Below, one piece after another: positions 23,986-33,396 of a stretch of 64,000 nt of DNA. Made by a program: the position numbers and the translations under genes. Where the stretch lies: positions 62,001 to 126,000 of the forward strand of contig NZ_RHOC01000006.1 of assembly GCF_003946145.1 (NCBI RefSeq), in the 5' to 3' direction. The stretch is from Levilactobacillus huananensis. Its GTDB lineage: Bacteria; Bacillota; Bacilli; Lactobacillales; Lactobacillaceae. Position 1 is the stretch's first letter. Each line of letters starts with the position of its first letter. The notes beneath the pieces were generated by a model. That model saw only the letters and a list, made by a program, of their open reading frames with translations, ran no database searches and had not been told where the DNA came from.

Positions 23986-25281
23986 TTATGGTTTCAGCAT
24001 CTGCGTGGCAGTCTTCCAACTCCCGTCGTAGTGCACATACCAGGTTGGTGTCAGGTTCACGACCTTGTCTGACGAGGAGGACGCGAGCCACTGATAACCA
24101 ATCTGTAAACTGCTAATTTTAGATTTATGATAGCCGGCCGCAACCAACTGATCAATGATATTCTGTGTCCCAGGCAAGGTCACCGACTTCTTATCGGTTG
24201 GCACTGGCACCTGAAGACTATAGATCGCGAAGTTATACCGCCGCACACCTTGTGACAGCATTTGAATCCGTGCCGCACCGTAGTTACTTTGATTGAAGAT
24301 TGGGAAACCTTCGACGAAACTCCGATAGGTCACCGTAGACTTGCTGGCATTGTAGCCGTAATAACGCAGGTTTTCCATTGGAATCCCAATGGTCTTCACC
24401 GCATCATAACCAGACTTTAACGCCTGGTTGAAGCTCAGCGAAGCCTGTAAGGCACTGTAGTCCTCAAACAACGCGGTTCCACTCTTATTGTACACGGTAA
24501 GTTGCCGCGAGGCGCCATCGCTATAAATGGTGCTTTCCTTATTCTTCTTGGCCGAAACGTTGGTCGACTCTCCCTTATTTAACAGGCGAGTCGTGAAGTA
24601 GTCCGTGGACTGCTGGTTGACCAGGTAGCTGTAAGACGGCACCGTAACACTGTCGGTAACATAGGCCGAGGCGGAATCTCCGAGCCACTGCATCTTAACG
24701 TCAATCCGAAAGAGATTTTCCTTCAGAATCTTCTTGATGGCCGTGACCTGTGACGACTTCACCTTGACCTGATAGACGTTCTGTTTCCGGTCGTCTAGCA
24801 GATAGATGTGGTCGCTATTGCCTAGTGGCACCATGATCCGTGAAAATTGCGTCGTGGTCCGTGTCAGTTTACCGTTAAAGACCGTATTGAAGAGGCGACC
24901 ATTGATCGGGCTCGCGTACGACAATAGCAAACTGTTCTTACGCGTCAGGTAAGTCATGTAATCCGCCTTGGACGCCACGTGAACCCGACTCAGTCGACTG
25001 AAGTTCCATTTTTCCAAGGATTCACGAATCTCAGTCGTCAAATTAACTTTTCGGTTGTTTAATAGTTCTTGTTTTCCCGTACCATCGCTATAAATGACCT
25101 GCGTGGGGAGGTAAACATCCTTCTGTGGTCGCGTGTTCAGGTCCGTCGCCGGCGTATTGGAGCCACGCTGGCGACTGTGCTCATACTGCGCCGGATTGGT
25201 CCAAATCATCGCGGACAGGACCACACTGACAGCCACCGCGACGGTCAATCCCAATGGTAGGAGAGCTTTAGTTATCTTCAT
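23986..25281 (-). CDS. walH: WalK regulator WalH (YycH)
   Basis: 431 residues with one N-terminal membrane segment (LLPLGLTVAVAVSVVLSAMIW) and a large external domain of YycH type (YLPTQVIYSDG ... NLTPTWYVHYDGSW). Works with WalI to control WalK. ATG 25281 has GGAGG 12 nt upstream and overlaps the walK end by 14 bp; the longer frame to 25395 is not needed. Confidence 0.93.
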   Translation of the reverse strand: MKITKALLPLGLTVAVAVSVVLSAMIWTNPAQYEHSRQRGSNTPATDLNTRPQKDVYLPTQVIYSDGTGKQELLNNRKVNLTTEIRESLEKWNFSRLSRVHVASKADYMTYLTRKNSLLLSYASPINGRLFNTVFNGKLTRTTTQFSRIMVPLGNSDHIYLLDDRKQNVYQVKVKSSQVTAIKKILKENLFRIDVKMQWLGDSASAYVTDSVTVPSYSYLVNQQSTDYFTTRLLNKGESTNVSAKKNKESTIYSDGASRQLTVYNKSGTALFEDYSALQASLSFNQALKSGYDAVKTIGIPMENLRYYGYNASKSTVTYRSFVEGFPIFNQSNYGAARIQMLSQGVRRYNFAIYSLQVPVPTDKKSVTLPGTQNIIDQLVAAGYHKSKISSLQIGYQWLASSSSDKVVNLTPTWYVHYDGSWKTATQMLKP

Positions 25282-27124
25282 CCCAGAGATCATCCTCCTC
25301 GTATGGCTTGTAAGGCAGGGAAATGTAGAACGTTGACCCTCTGCCCTCGCGACTATCAACCCAGATTCGGCCGCCCAATAACTGGACAACTTCACGGGAG
25401 ATGGCCAGGCCTAGCCCAGTCCCACCCTGTGCCCGTGAACGGGCCTTATCAACCCGGTAGAACCGATCAAAGATTCGTGGAATATCCGCACGCGGAATCC
25501 CCAAACCTTGGTCAGCAACGCTCAAAATCACGTTGTTATGGGTCTCTAACAGCCGGCAAGTGATGACCCCACCGTCTGGCGAGTACTTAATCGCATTATT
25601 CATCAAATTATCCAACACTTGCGTGAAGCGGTCGGTATCAATTTCAACCCACAGATCTCGCTTAGTGAAGTCCCGTTTGATGGTGTAAGTCTTTTCTGGT
25701 CGATCATCTTGTTTCAACATCATATCGAAGCGATCCAACACGTAGTTGAAAAGCTCGTTCAAGTTAACCATTTCCATATCAACCTTCTGCGTCCCGGAAT
25801 CCATCCGTGACAAGGTTAACAGGTCGTTAATCATGCGGATCATTCGGTCCGTTTCTTCCTGCGTCACCTTTAAGAAGTGTGGCGCCACCTCAGGATCTTT
25901 CCAGGCCCCTTCGGAAAGCGACTCAATGTAGGCCCGCACACTGGTTAACGGTGTCCGCAGCTCATGAGAGACGTTCGAAACGAATTCCTTACGATCCTGA
26001 TCAATCTTCTGCTGTTCCGTGACATCGTGAAGCACACAGACCAAACCGGAGATGAAGCCGGATTCTCGCTGAATCAAGGAGAAGTAAGCTTGTAGAATTA
26101 GGTCATGTTCCTTAGTAGAAAAGTCCAAAACTAAATCATCTGGGTTCTCTAGCAATTCGCGCAACGTATAGTTGTCGCGGATATCCAGTAAGTCCAGAAT
26201 TGATTTGCCAACGGCACCGTCAGAGTCGGTATCCAAGAAGCTCGTGGCCGTTTCATTAATAATCGTGACATTCCCACGGCGGTCGGTGGCGATAACCCCA
26301 TCCGTCATGTGGGCCATGACGGAGTCTAGTCGCCGACGTTCAGATTCCGTGGACTCTTGGGCTTCTTCAACCCGGACAGAGAGGTTATTAACAGCACTGG
26401 CCAACTGCCCCAGTTCATCACTCCCATAGACTCGAACGTGCCCAGAATAGTCTCCCCGGGCGATCCGTAAGGTCTGTTTCTTCATCTCATCAATTGGTCT
26501 CGTGATAGCCCGGGAAATAATAATGGCCATCACCAGCCCCAAAATAATGGCCACGAAGGCTGCGGACACGTAAATTAGCGTGATTTGATTAATATTCTGA
26601 TAAACGGAATCCAAACTCGACCGCATCGAAATAACCCCGACTAATTCGCTGTTATTACCCTGCGTTCGAATTATTCGCGTAATGGTGGTGTAGTACCGGC
26701 TATTATTCTGAGAATTATAGGTTGTCCGAACCACATCGCGGTTATTGTAGATAGCATTCTTAATGTTATTGTCAGTGGTTTTCTGGCCAACAACCCCTTG
26801 GTTGTCGACTTCGTTGGTCCCGCGGATGGTTCCCTTGTTGTCAATGACTCTAATCTGAGCATTGTTGGTGTTGTTAATCTCTGAGAGAGTCGATTTAATT
26901 TTCTTATCTGCGGACGTGGTATTCGTCGTCGACAGCTCGTCAGACAAGCGATTCACGATGTAAGTCTGAACCACTTGTTGTGACTTAAAGGTATTCAAGT
27001 TCTGACGTTCCAATTGTCGGACGAACACGGCCCCCACGATCTCCAGCGTTAACAACAGGAGGAGCGCGAAAACCAGCGCGATTTTAAAGTGAATCGACTG
27101 GAAAAATTTAATTTTGCTATTCAC
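25268..27124 (-). CDS. walK: Cell-wall sensor histidine kinase WalK (VicK)
   Basis: 618 residues. Two membrane helices (~13-35 and ~182-204) flank an external Cache-like sensor domain. HAMP (~205-257), PAS (~262-375), HisKA with the phospho-acceptor His at 387 (NVSHELRTPL), and HATPase (DQGLGIPRADIPRIFDRFYR; GTGLGLAIS) follow. It phosphorylates WalR to match autolysin and wall synthesis to growth. The start is GTG 27124 with GGAGGAG upstream. It differs from streptococcal VicK by having two membrane helices, as in bacilli and lactobacilli. Confidence 0.97.
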   Translation of the reverse strand: MNSKIKFFQSIHFKIALVFALLLLLTLEIVGAVFVRQLERQNLNTFKSQQVVQTYIVNRLSDELSTTNTTSADKKIKSTLSEINNTNNAQIRVIDNKGTIRGTNEVDNQGVVGQKTTDNNIKNAIYNNRDVVRTTYNSQNNSRYYTTITRIIRTQGNNSELVGVISMRSSLDSVYQNINQITLIYVSAAFVAIILGLVMAIIISRAITRPIDEMKKQTLRIARGDYSGHVRVYGSDELGQLASAVNNLSVRVEEAQESTESERRRLDSVMAHMTDGVIATDRRGNVTIINETATSFLDTDSDGAVGKSILDLLDIRDNYTLRELLENPDDLVLDFSTKEHDLILQAYFSLIQRESGFISGLVCVLHDVTEQQKIDQDRKEFVSNVSHELRTPLTSVRAYIESLSEGAWKDPEVAPHFLKVTQEETDRMIRMINDLLTLSRMDSGTQKVDMEMVNLNELFNYVLDRFDMMLKQDDRPEKTYTIKRDFTKRDLWVEIDTDRFTQVLDNLMNNAIKYSPDGGVITCRLLETHNNVILSVADQGLGIPRADIPRIFDRFYRVDKARSRAQGGTGLGLAISREVVQLLGGRIWVDSREGRGSTFYISLPYKPYEEDDLWDEDN

Positions 27125-27171
27125 GAAGTGACATACTCCTCCAATGCGAGATTTAGCGGTAAACCGCTCGC

Positions 27172-27885
27172 TTAGGCCTGATCTTCAGGGTTGCGCAAAT
27201 AGTAACCCACACCACGCCGCGTAACCAGCCAGGTTGGGTGACTTGGACTATCTTCAATCTTTTCTCGTAAACGACGCACAGTCACATCGACAGTCCGCAC
27301 GTCTCCAAAGTAATCGTAGCCCCAAACCGTTTGGAGCAAGTGTTCCCGCGTCATCACTTGACCAATGTGTTGGGCCAGGTAGTGAAGTAATTCAAACTCA
27401 CGGTGGGTCAACTCAATGTTGGCGCCCCGCTTGGAAACTGAGTAGGCTTCGGGATGAATCGTTAAATCACCAATTTCAATATCTTGGTTTTCTGGTTCTT
27501 CTGGTTGGGCATGGGCGGCCGTATTCTGGCGCCGTAAGTTGGCCTTGACCCGTGCGACCAATTCTCGATTAGAGAAGGGCTTTGTCACGTAGTCATCAGC
27601 CCCTAGTTCCAGACCGAGAACCTTGTCTAATTCTGAATCCTTGGCCGTTACCATGATGATAGGCATGTCATGCTTTTTCCGAATCTCACGGGCAACGTCT
27701 AAGCCATCAACCTTGGGCAACATTAAGTCAAGGATAATCAGGTCTGGCGCAGCGTCTTCAACTTGCTGGATAGCGGCTTCGCCGTCGTAAGCAACTTCGA
27801 CTTCGTACCCTTCCTTTTCCAAATTAAACTTCATAATATCCGTGATAGGCTTTTCATCATCGACAACTAGAATTTTTTTAGGCAT
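27172..27885 (-). CDS. walR: Response regulator WalR (VicR)
   Basis: 237 residues: receiver domain with phospho-acceptor Asp53 (LIILDLMLP), the acidic pair DDE near 9-11 and the switch Lys (VTKPF), then an OmpR-type winged helix ([31 protein letters not shown]). It is an essential regulator of cell-wall metabolism. First gene of the walRKHIJ-htrA strand, 47 bp before walK. Confidence 0.97.
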   Translation of the reverse strand: MPKKILVVDDEKPITDIMKFNLEKEGYEVEVAYDGEAAIQQVEDAAPDLIILDLMLPKVDGLDVAREIRKKHDMPIIMVTAKDSELDKVLGLELGADDYVTKPFSNRELVARVKANLRRQNTAAHAQPEEPENQDIEIGDLTIHPEAYSVSKRGANIELTHREFELLHYLAQHIGQVMTREHLLQTVWGYDYFGDVRTVDVTVRRLREKIEDSPSHPTWLVTRRGVGYYLRNPEDQA

Positions 27886-28061
27886 AATTAAAAATTTCCT
27901 CCTTAAGGGAAATACAGTCCGATCCGATAATTACAGGATTATCGGCAGGCCAGCCATTGGATGTCAAAAAACCATCGTCAACGGGGCCACTACAGTTAGG
28001 GTTACATTTTTTTCTCGTTTAAAGTCAAGTTAGAAGTGAGCCCCCCTAGTGGGTAAGCTCG

Positions 28062-28133
28062 GTAAAAAATTAAAAGCCGTTGCGCGGCCTGAGAAAGATC
28101 CAGGACCGGTAAAGCAACGTTGCCTAAATTATA
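28062..28133 (-). promoter_or_regulatory. walR promoter and structured leader
   Basis: On the minus strand, a -10 TATAAT (28133-28128) is followed by a long stem (CGTTGC ... GCAACG with an inner CGGTCCTG/CAGGCCG). The stem runs into GCTTTTAATTTTTT, well before the walR start at 27885. It looks like a leader terminator or small RNA. I found no good -35. Confidence 0.4.
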
Positions 28134-28434
28134 ACACATCATGACCTATCTTTCAGGCCTTGGCCGTAAAGGATTTAAGGTGCTTTTAACTTACCATTTC
28201 CTGGGAAATACATTGTAGTCATGAACAATTGAGCTAATTATGTCTATTATTCAACTTTTTTCATTTATTTTTTGGCGTAGTTGCACATTCACCAAGGCCA
28301 AATCCCCCTTTTAATCAAAAGTTCGTAAAAAAACTTTTATTTTTTCAAGTTCGTCTAATCCTTGAAATACCGGGGATTTGCTTTCTTAAATAACCAATTT
28401 TTTGAATAAAAATCAACTTTTTTTGAAAAAGGGG
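28134..28434. other. AT-rich intergenic region with no gene
   Basis: About 300 bases between the walR promoter and the tRNA promoter. They are strongly AT-rich with runs of T and A on both strands. I see no open frame with a ribosome-binding site. Confidence 0.6.
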
Positions 28435-28463
28435 TTGCGCACCCCCAATCCTCATGATATGAT
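28435..28463 (+). promoter_or_regulatory. Promoter of tRNA-Lys
   Basis: TTGCGC (28435-28440) and TATGAT (28458-28463) separated by 17 bp, about 45 bp upstream of the tRNA. Confidence 0.6.
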
Positions 28464-28510
28464 AGTTCTCGTTGATATGGAAGACATACAACAGCAACAA
28501 CTTATCACAT

Positions 28511-28583
28511 GGGCAGCTAGCTCAGCTGGCAGAGCAACGGACTCTTAATCCGTGGGTCCAGGGTTCGATCCCCTGGCTGCCCA
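28511..28583 (+). tRNA. tRNA-Lys (anticodon CTT)
   Basis: A full cloverleaf: acceptor GGGCAGC/GCTGCCC with discriminator A, D-arm with AGCTCAGCTGGCAGAGC, anticodon arm ACGGA-CTCTTAA-TCCGT, T-arm CAGGG-TTCGATC-CCCTG. The anticodon CTT reads the lysine codon AAG. CCA is not encoded. Confidence 0.97.
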
Positions 28584-28591
28584 TAATTACT

Positions 28592-28636
28592 AATCAGCTT
28601 TCACGAAGGAATGGCTTCGTGGTTGCTGATTTTTTT
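28592..28636 (+). terminator. Terminator of tRNA-Lys
   Basis: AATCAGC pairs with GCTGATT, with an inner CGAAG/CTTCG stem, then TTTTTT. Starts 9 bp after the tRNA. Confidence 0.85.
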
Positions 28637-28817
28637 GTGCCCTAAAAGAATATTTATCCGATTACCTTATGTTTATTCATTCTTGCTTGGCTTGCATTGG
28701 CGCATCCCCCACGCCTCATCTTTTAGTTCCAGGGGGAGCCGCCATCACTGGCGTTTTTGCTGGGTGTCTGTTACCCTTGACTCGCAACCACTCTTACATA
28801 TGAAAGAAGGATCGCCT

Positions 28818-29126
28818 ATGTCCTCAGTTTTTTCCAAGGAAGCCCTCACGCTTGAGGTGCTGGATGCCATCTGCGAAAAGCTTGAACTTCAATCAAGTGC
28901 CCTGGTTTTTCTCGACTATGAGTTCAAGCCTGGCGAAATCAAAAAGATTGAAACAGCGCTCATTCAACGTTCCTTAAAGCGGCAACCCACATCTAACGCC
29001 GATGTGGCAACGTTGGTCCGAACCGTTCGGCCCAGCCTCACTACGCATGCGGCTACCAGTATTGCTGAGCAACTCGTGGCCGGCTTTCTTGCGGAGTCAC
29101 GTTTCTCAGTTCTAACGGGTAAATAG
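28818..29126 (+). CDS. Conserved small protein of unknown function
   Basis: 102 residues, mostly helical (SKEALTLEVLDAICEKLELQ; IAEQLVAGFLAESRF). No membrane segment. AGAAGGA precedes ATG 28818. The frame extends to 28611 but that part overlaps the tRNA terminator and has no ribosome-binding site. I do not recognise a family. Confidence 0.65.
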   Translation: MSSVFSKEALTLEVLDAICEKLELQSSALVFLDYEFKPGEIKKIETALIQRSLKRQPTSNADVATLVRTVRPSLTTHAATSIAEQLVAGFLAESRFSVLTGK

Positions 29127-29137
29127 GCATCAGAAAC

Positions 29138-29171
29138 AAAAAAGCTCACGACGATTGTCGTGAGCTTTTTT
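29138..29171. terminator. Bidirectional terminator
   Basis: AAAAAAGCTCACGAC and its perfect complement lie between two convergent small genes and serve both. Confidence 0.92.
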
Positions 29172-29173
29172 GT

Positions 29174-29410
29174 TTAGCGTGACCAATAACGGCGAATCGC
29201 AACTCCCACTTCGATCGCAAAGAGGAGTAAGACAAAGCCGCTTGCACTTCTCAGGAAAACCAAGGCATCATTGAGCCAAAAGACTTGTCCTTGCATCAAA
29301 AAATCCACAAGTGCCTTAATAAAGAACACAGGGATTAATAAAAAAATGAAGATTTCCACCAAATCTAGCGATTGTTTAATCTGATCCCGTAAGATCCTTC
29401 TAAAACTCAC
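29174..29410 (-). CDS. Small membrane protein
   Basis: 78 residues with two membrane segments (IFIFLLIPVFFIKALVDFL and FVLLLFAIEVGVAI) and basic ends. It sits alone between terminators. No family recognised, but the composition is that of a real membrane protein. Confidence 0.6.
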   Translation of the reverse strand: MSFRRILRDQIKQSLDLVEIFIFLLIPVFFIKALVDFLMQGQVFWLNDALVFLRSASGFVLLLFAIEVGVAIRRYWSR

Positions 29411-29789
29411 GCCATCTCCTCCTCAGACCTAACCTGTCTAAAGCTGCCCACTTGCGTGATCAAAACACCAATCACTCCCCATGATCGCAGGCCGTTCTAG
29501 TTTCCCCTGATTAGTCTAATCTTATCGTAACAAAGTTTTCAGGCAAATTCAGGTATTTTCAAAAATTAGTTTTGAGTTTAACCTTTTACTCCTTATTTAA
29601 TTTTGATCAAACAAAGCCGCGGGAAAATTCCCGCGGCTTTGTGGTGCTTCAAATTGACCGCTCGGCATGAATCTGGCCCCGCTGGACGACTTAGTCATCG
29701 TAGCCCGTTATCGGGGGCCATACGGGGCTTAATTTGCGGGAAACCGATGCTTAATGGTTATGACCATTGTCAGAGTCTTGCTTAACACG
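29411..29789. terminator. Intergenic region with bidirectional terminator at 29613-29641
   Basis: The only clear feature in these 380 bases is the perfect hairpin AAAGCCGCGGG / CCCGCGGCTTT at 29613-29641, which probably ends the peptide-binding protein transcript. No gene with a ribosome-binding site is seen. Confidence 0.7.
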
Positions 29790-31400
29790 CTACTTCCAGT
29801 AAGCATACTTATACTGCGCATCACTCATCATCGTATACTTCAACCCGCCAACCTTGTTAGAAACCAAGTGCGCCTTAGCTTGCTGATACAAAGGCACCAA
29901 GCCAGCCTGCTGGGTGACGTACGTATCGGCCTGTTTCATCAAGTTCCATCGCTGTTGGATGCTGTACGTCGCCGTGCTATCAATCTCAGCCATCAGCTGG
30001 CTGTAATGGGTGTTATCCCACTTGGTGAAGTTGACCGAACTCTTGCCATCCGCCATTTGGAGAAAGTCGGAAGGGTCCCGCCAATCTGTATTCCAACCAT
30101 CTAGGTCGATATCAAAGTTTCCAGCTGACCCTTTGGCAATCTGTTGGGCCAGTGGCATCGATTTAATCGTGATATGAAGCCCTGGCATGTATTTCTGGGC
30201 CTGTTGTTGTAAGTACTGGGCCGTGTGCTTCTGCTCGTCCGTATCGGCCGTCAGCAGCTCCAGATTGGCTGTCTTAATCCCTAGTTCCTGCTTAGCCTGT
30301 TTCCACAGGCTCGTGGCTTTAGACGGGTTGTACTGCAACAGGTTCCCAACATCTTCTGAGAAGTCCTTGCCGGTTTTGGGGTCATTCCCGTCCCCATAAG
30401 GAATCAGGTTCTTAGCGGCCGAGGACCCGTCTTGAAGCACGTTCTTCGTGAGAGCTTGTCTGTTCACAACATGGGAGAAAGCCTGACGTAGCTTCGTATT
30501 ATGAGTGATTTTCTTCTTATCGTTAAATTCCAAGAACCGCATCGAGCTATTCAACGTGGTCTTCATTTCTGGGTCATTCGCATTTTGCTTAATGTACTGT
30601 CCCGAAAGCGTGGTTTCCTGAACCGCGCCCGATTTGAAAAGACTCGATGACGTCCCGGGATCCTTGACGACCTGAACATCTACCTGGCTAATCTTGACGT
30701 TTTTGGCATTCCAATACTGATCGTTCTTTTCGTAGGACCAACTGTCCGTGGTTCCACTCCAATTAACCAGCTTATAGGCCCCATCGGACAAGGTCTTATC
30801 GGCGGAAGTCCCGTACTGACTACCGTATTGCTTAAAAAGGCTCGTTTTCATGGGATATTCTGACGTCGCTAGGATGTCTCCCAGCCAAGGCTGTGGCTTT
30901 GACAGGGTCAGCTGCAAGGTCTTCTGATTGAGAGCCTTCACACCTAGTGTCGTCGGTTTGGCTTTACCAGATTGAACAGCCTCATAGTTCTTCAGGAACT
31001 TCAGCTTGTTGGCGACCTGGGACTTGGATTGGGGATTCACCTGCCATTGAAAGGAGGTAACAAAGTCTTGGGCCGTCACGGGATCACCGTTCTGCCACTT
31101 AGCATTCTGCTTAATCTTGAAGGTATATACCGTCCCGTTATGGGTTGGCTTAACCACCTCTTCTGCCACACCCGGAGCTACCTTGCCGTTCTTATCCAAG
31201 GTATACAGCCCTTCTTCCGTCTGTGCAATCAGACTTGAACTATTACTGTCTCCGGAAATAGCAGGGTTCGCCGTCGCCGGGTTCCCCACCATAGTGACCT
31301 TTAACGTCCGGTTGGTACTGCTCTCTGCCTGCGTCGTCCCACACCCGGCCAAAGCAGCCACTGCTAACAAACCAAAACTCAATCCCAATATTTTTTTCAT
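29790..31400 (-). CDS. Oligopeptide-binding lipoprotein (OppA family)
   Basis: 536 residues, a family 5 extracellular solute-binding protein. The signal peptide ends in a lipobox (LAALAGC) giving a lipid-anchored protein. The SBP_bac_5 core includes PGVAEEVVKPTHNGTVYTFKIKQNAKWQNGDPVTAQDFV. GAGGGAC selects ATG 31400. No Opp permease or ATPase genes are adjacent, so it must share a transporter encoded elsewhere or serve in signalling. A T-box leader upstream shows that it is regulated by uncharged tRNA, which fits a role in amino-acid supply from peptides. Confidence 0.93.
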   Translation of the reverse strand: MKKILGLSFGLLAVAALAGCGTTQAESSTNRTLKVTMVGNPATANPAISGDSNSSSLIAQTEEGLYTLDKNGKVAPGVAEEVVKPTHNGTVYTFKIKQNAKWQNGDPVTAQDFVTSFQWQVNPQSKSQVANKLKFLKNYEAVQSGKAKPTTLGVKALNQKTLQLTLSKPQPWLGDILATSEYPMKTSLFKQYGSQYGTSADKTLSDGAYKLVNWSGTTDSWSYEKNDQYWNAKNVKISQVDVQVVKDPGTSSSLFKSGAVQETTLSGQYIKQNANDPEMKTTLNSSMRFLEFNDKKKITHNTKLRQAFSHVVNRQALTKNVLQDGSSAAKNLIPYGDGNDPKTGKDFSEDVGNLLQYNPSKATSLWKQAKQELGIKTANLELLTADTDEQKHTAQYLQQQAQKYMPGLHITIKSMPLAQQIAKGSAGNFDIDLDGWNTDWRDPSDFLQMADGKSSVNFTKWDNTHYSQLMAEIDSTATYSIQQRWNLMKQADTYVTQQAGLVPLYQQAKAHLVSNKVGGLKYTMMSDAQYKYAYWK

Positions 31401-31422
31401 TTTAAAGTCCCTCACTTATCCG

Positions 31423-31690
31423 GCCCGATCAAAAAAGTCGCCCGTCCCTGCTGGTTAATCACAACCAACAAGGGCGAACGACTCGCGGTACCACCTTGTT
31501 TTATCTCTCAATGCGCGGCCTTCAGCCAACGCGACGTGCGATAATGGGCACGACCCAGTCATCACTACTCATTTCATGATAACGACGCTCCGATGCGCTT
31601 CACGTCGAGGGGTCGATTCGGCTTCCATCTTCCCGAATTCGCTAGACCCGCCCTCGACGTTACTCTTCTTTGCCTGGTCTCAAGTATTGT
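31423..31690 (-). promoter_or_regulatory. T-box riboswitch upstream of the peptide-binding lipoprotein
   Basis: The minus strand has the conserved T-box sequence AAGGTGGTACCGCG (31497-31484). A terminator follows: GTCGTTCGCCC ... GGGACGGGCGAC, then TTTTTT. Upstream are a long stem (ACGTCGAGG / CCTCGACGT) and Stem I motifs (AGAGTA, AGCGA, GGAAGATGG). Binding of uncharged tRNA would favour the antiterminator and expression. GAA followed by GCG or CGC is the likely specifier neighbourhood, but I cannot assign the amino acid safely. Confidence 0.9.
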
Positions 31691-31772
31691 GATTAAATTT
31701 ATCATCATTCATTTTCTTTGTCAATAGCTTTATAAACATTCATTTTTATGTATATTTTTGACCATGACAACC

Positions 31773-31811
31773 AAAAAAGAGCTAGCCCATACGGCAGTAT
31801 GGCTAGCTCTT
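31773..31811 (-). terminator. Terminator of the small secreted protein gene
   Basis: AGAGCTAGCC.ATAC pairs with GTAT.GGCTAGCTCT; the minus strand continues with TTTTTT. Confidence 0.85.
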
Positions 31812-31870
31812 CTCATCGTCGGCCCTATTTGCATAGCGTCGTCGCTAAATTATTTTTTTATACACAGACG

Positions 31871-32143
31871 TTACTTTCCCCGAGTCTGTTGCTGTCCCTG
31901 CGGTGACGTGGTTGTCTGACGACTAACCGTCTTCCCCGCCTGGCTAGTCGTGGTCTGCGTCTTAATCTCAACGTGACCATGACCCGTTGTCTTATTGGTA
32001 ACCTGCACCACCGTTTGCCCCGAAGTGGGCTGAACGACAGAATCCGTAATGGTTGACCGATTTTCCGATGGGTGCCCAAAAATAATGAGCCCCACAATTA
32101 AACCAATCAGCAGGCCGCTAATTCCCCGTATTCTTCTGTTCAT
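31871..32143 (-). CDS. Small membrane-anchored or secreted protein
   Basis: 90 residues. One N-terminal hydrophobic segment (GISGLLIGLIVGLIIFG) is followed by a Thr/Gln-rich extracellular tail with repeated TTTS-type motifs. GGGGAAGG lies upstream. An overlapping frame at 31858-32097 has no such features. No family recognised. Confidence 0.65.
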   Translation of the reverse strand: MNRRIRGISGLLIGLIVGLIIFGHPSENRSTITDSVVQPTSGQTVVQVTNKTTGHGHVEIKTQTTTSQAGKTVSRQTTTSPQGQQQTRGK

Positions 32144-32214
32144 AAGCCTTCCCCTGATTTCCCTAGTGTCTAATACTCCTACTATCAGGTATTATACACC
32201 ATTCAGGTGAAAAC

Positions 32215-33396
32215 TCATTTAAAAGTTTTCACGCGCCGACGGTTGACCGTCACCACGAAAATATTCAATCCCAGAATCACCATAATCGTTACCGCCGCAA
32301 TAATGAACAGTAACGTATAAGACGTCTGATCAATGATGATCCCACCCATCAGCGGCCCAATGGCTTTCCCAACAGACGTCCAGGCATTGGACATCCCTTG
32401 GTACTTCCCTTTAACCGCAGCGGGGGTGAGATTATTAACGATCGCTGGAATTGCTGGAAATGCCGTCGCTTCACCCATCGTCAGAATAATCATGGCAATC
32501 GTGAAGTGCATATAGTCCTTGGCAAAGATCAACGTCACAAACGAGATTGCCAGGAAGAAGATGCCGGCGTAGACCTGCAGATACAGGTTACTGAAGTAGT
32601 TCCCAAGCCAATTAATAAAGACCTGTAGGACCACAATCAGTCCCCCATTTAAGGTCCATAACAGACTATAACTCTTCATTGGAATCCCCATTCCCGTCAT
32701 ATAAACGGACAGGTTAGACTCCCATTGCGTATACATAATCCAAATAACCATTAACGAGAAAAAGAATGTCAGCATAATTCGCTGGTTAGGCCGCGGAATC
32801 TTGATCTGAACCTTTTCTTTGGCTGAGACCACCTTGGGTTGCGTCACGGCAGGCGCTTTGTAGTGTCGAACCACCACGATGAGAAATAGAACGAAAAGTG
32901 CAAAGGCAATTGCAAATAATAGCGTGACACTGGTGCTGTACACGTACCCCACCAGGGCTGTCCCCAAGACCACCCCTAAGTTCTGTGCGAAATACAACAT
33001 GTTGAAGATGTAGCGTCCATCGCGGCTATGAATCGTCGTTCCGAGGGAGTTCACCATGGTTAACGTCCAACCCGATGCTAATCCTAAGAAGAGCAGTGCA
33101 ATCGGGAAGGCCGGCCAACCATGATTAATGATAAGTCCCCCCAGCGTAACCAGTGAGAGCAAAATCCCACCAATTGTTAAATAATAAGGGTTTCGACGGT
33201 CGAACAGTCGGCCCCCAAGGACACTCCCAACAACGTTTGCTAGGGAATAAAATAATAGGATCACCCCAACCTTTGTCAATGATGCGCCCAGTCGGTTATG
33301 CAGGTAAATGGTCGTCAGCGGCCAAATAAAACTCATGCCAATACTGCTGAACAAAGCGCCCACGACTAACCAACGCAACCGAATTTCTTTTTGCAT
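32215..33396 (-). CDS. MFS transporter, drug-efflux type
   Basis: 393 residues with about 12 membrane helices. The loop 2-3 signature is GGRLFDRRNPYYL and a mid-protein basic loop follows helix 6. The sequence resembles MdtG/YqgE-like multidrug exporters of lactobacilli. GGAGAGG precedes ATG 33396. It stands alone; substrate unknown. Confidence 0.85.
   Translation of the reverse strand: MQKEIRLRWLVVGALFSSIGMSFIWPLTTIYLHNRLGASLTKVGVILLFYSLANVVGSVLGGRLFDRRNPYYLTIGGILLSLVTLGGLIINHGWPAFPIALLFLGLASGWTLTMVNSLGTTIHSRDGRYIFNMLYFAQNLGVVLGTALVGYVYSTSVTLLFAIAFALFVLFLIVVVRHYKAPAVTQPKVVSAKEKVQIKIPRPNQRIMLTFFFSLMVIWIMYTQWESNLSVYMTGMGIPMKSYSLLWTLNGGLIVVLQVFINWLGNYFSNLYLQVYAGIFFLAISFVTLIFAKDYMHFTIAMIILTMGEATAFPAIPAIVNNLTPAAVKGKYQGMSNAWTSVGKAIGPLMGGIIIDQTSYTLLFIIAAVTIMVILGLNIFVVTVNRRRVKTFK

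Noticed and set aside
28611-28817. N-terminal extension of the gene at 28818
   Set aside because: Begins inside the tRNA terminator; the ATG at 28818 has a proper Shine-Dalgarno sequence.
31858-32097. Arginine-rich 79-codon frame
   Set aside because: Shadow of the secreted-protein gene at 31871-32143; lacks a ribosome-binding site.
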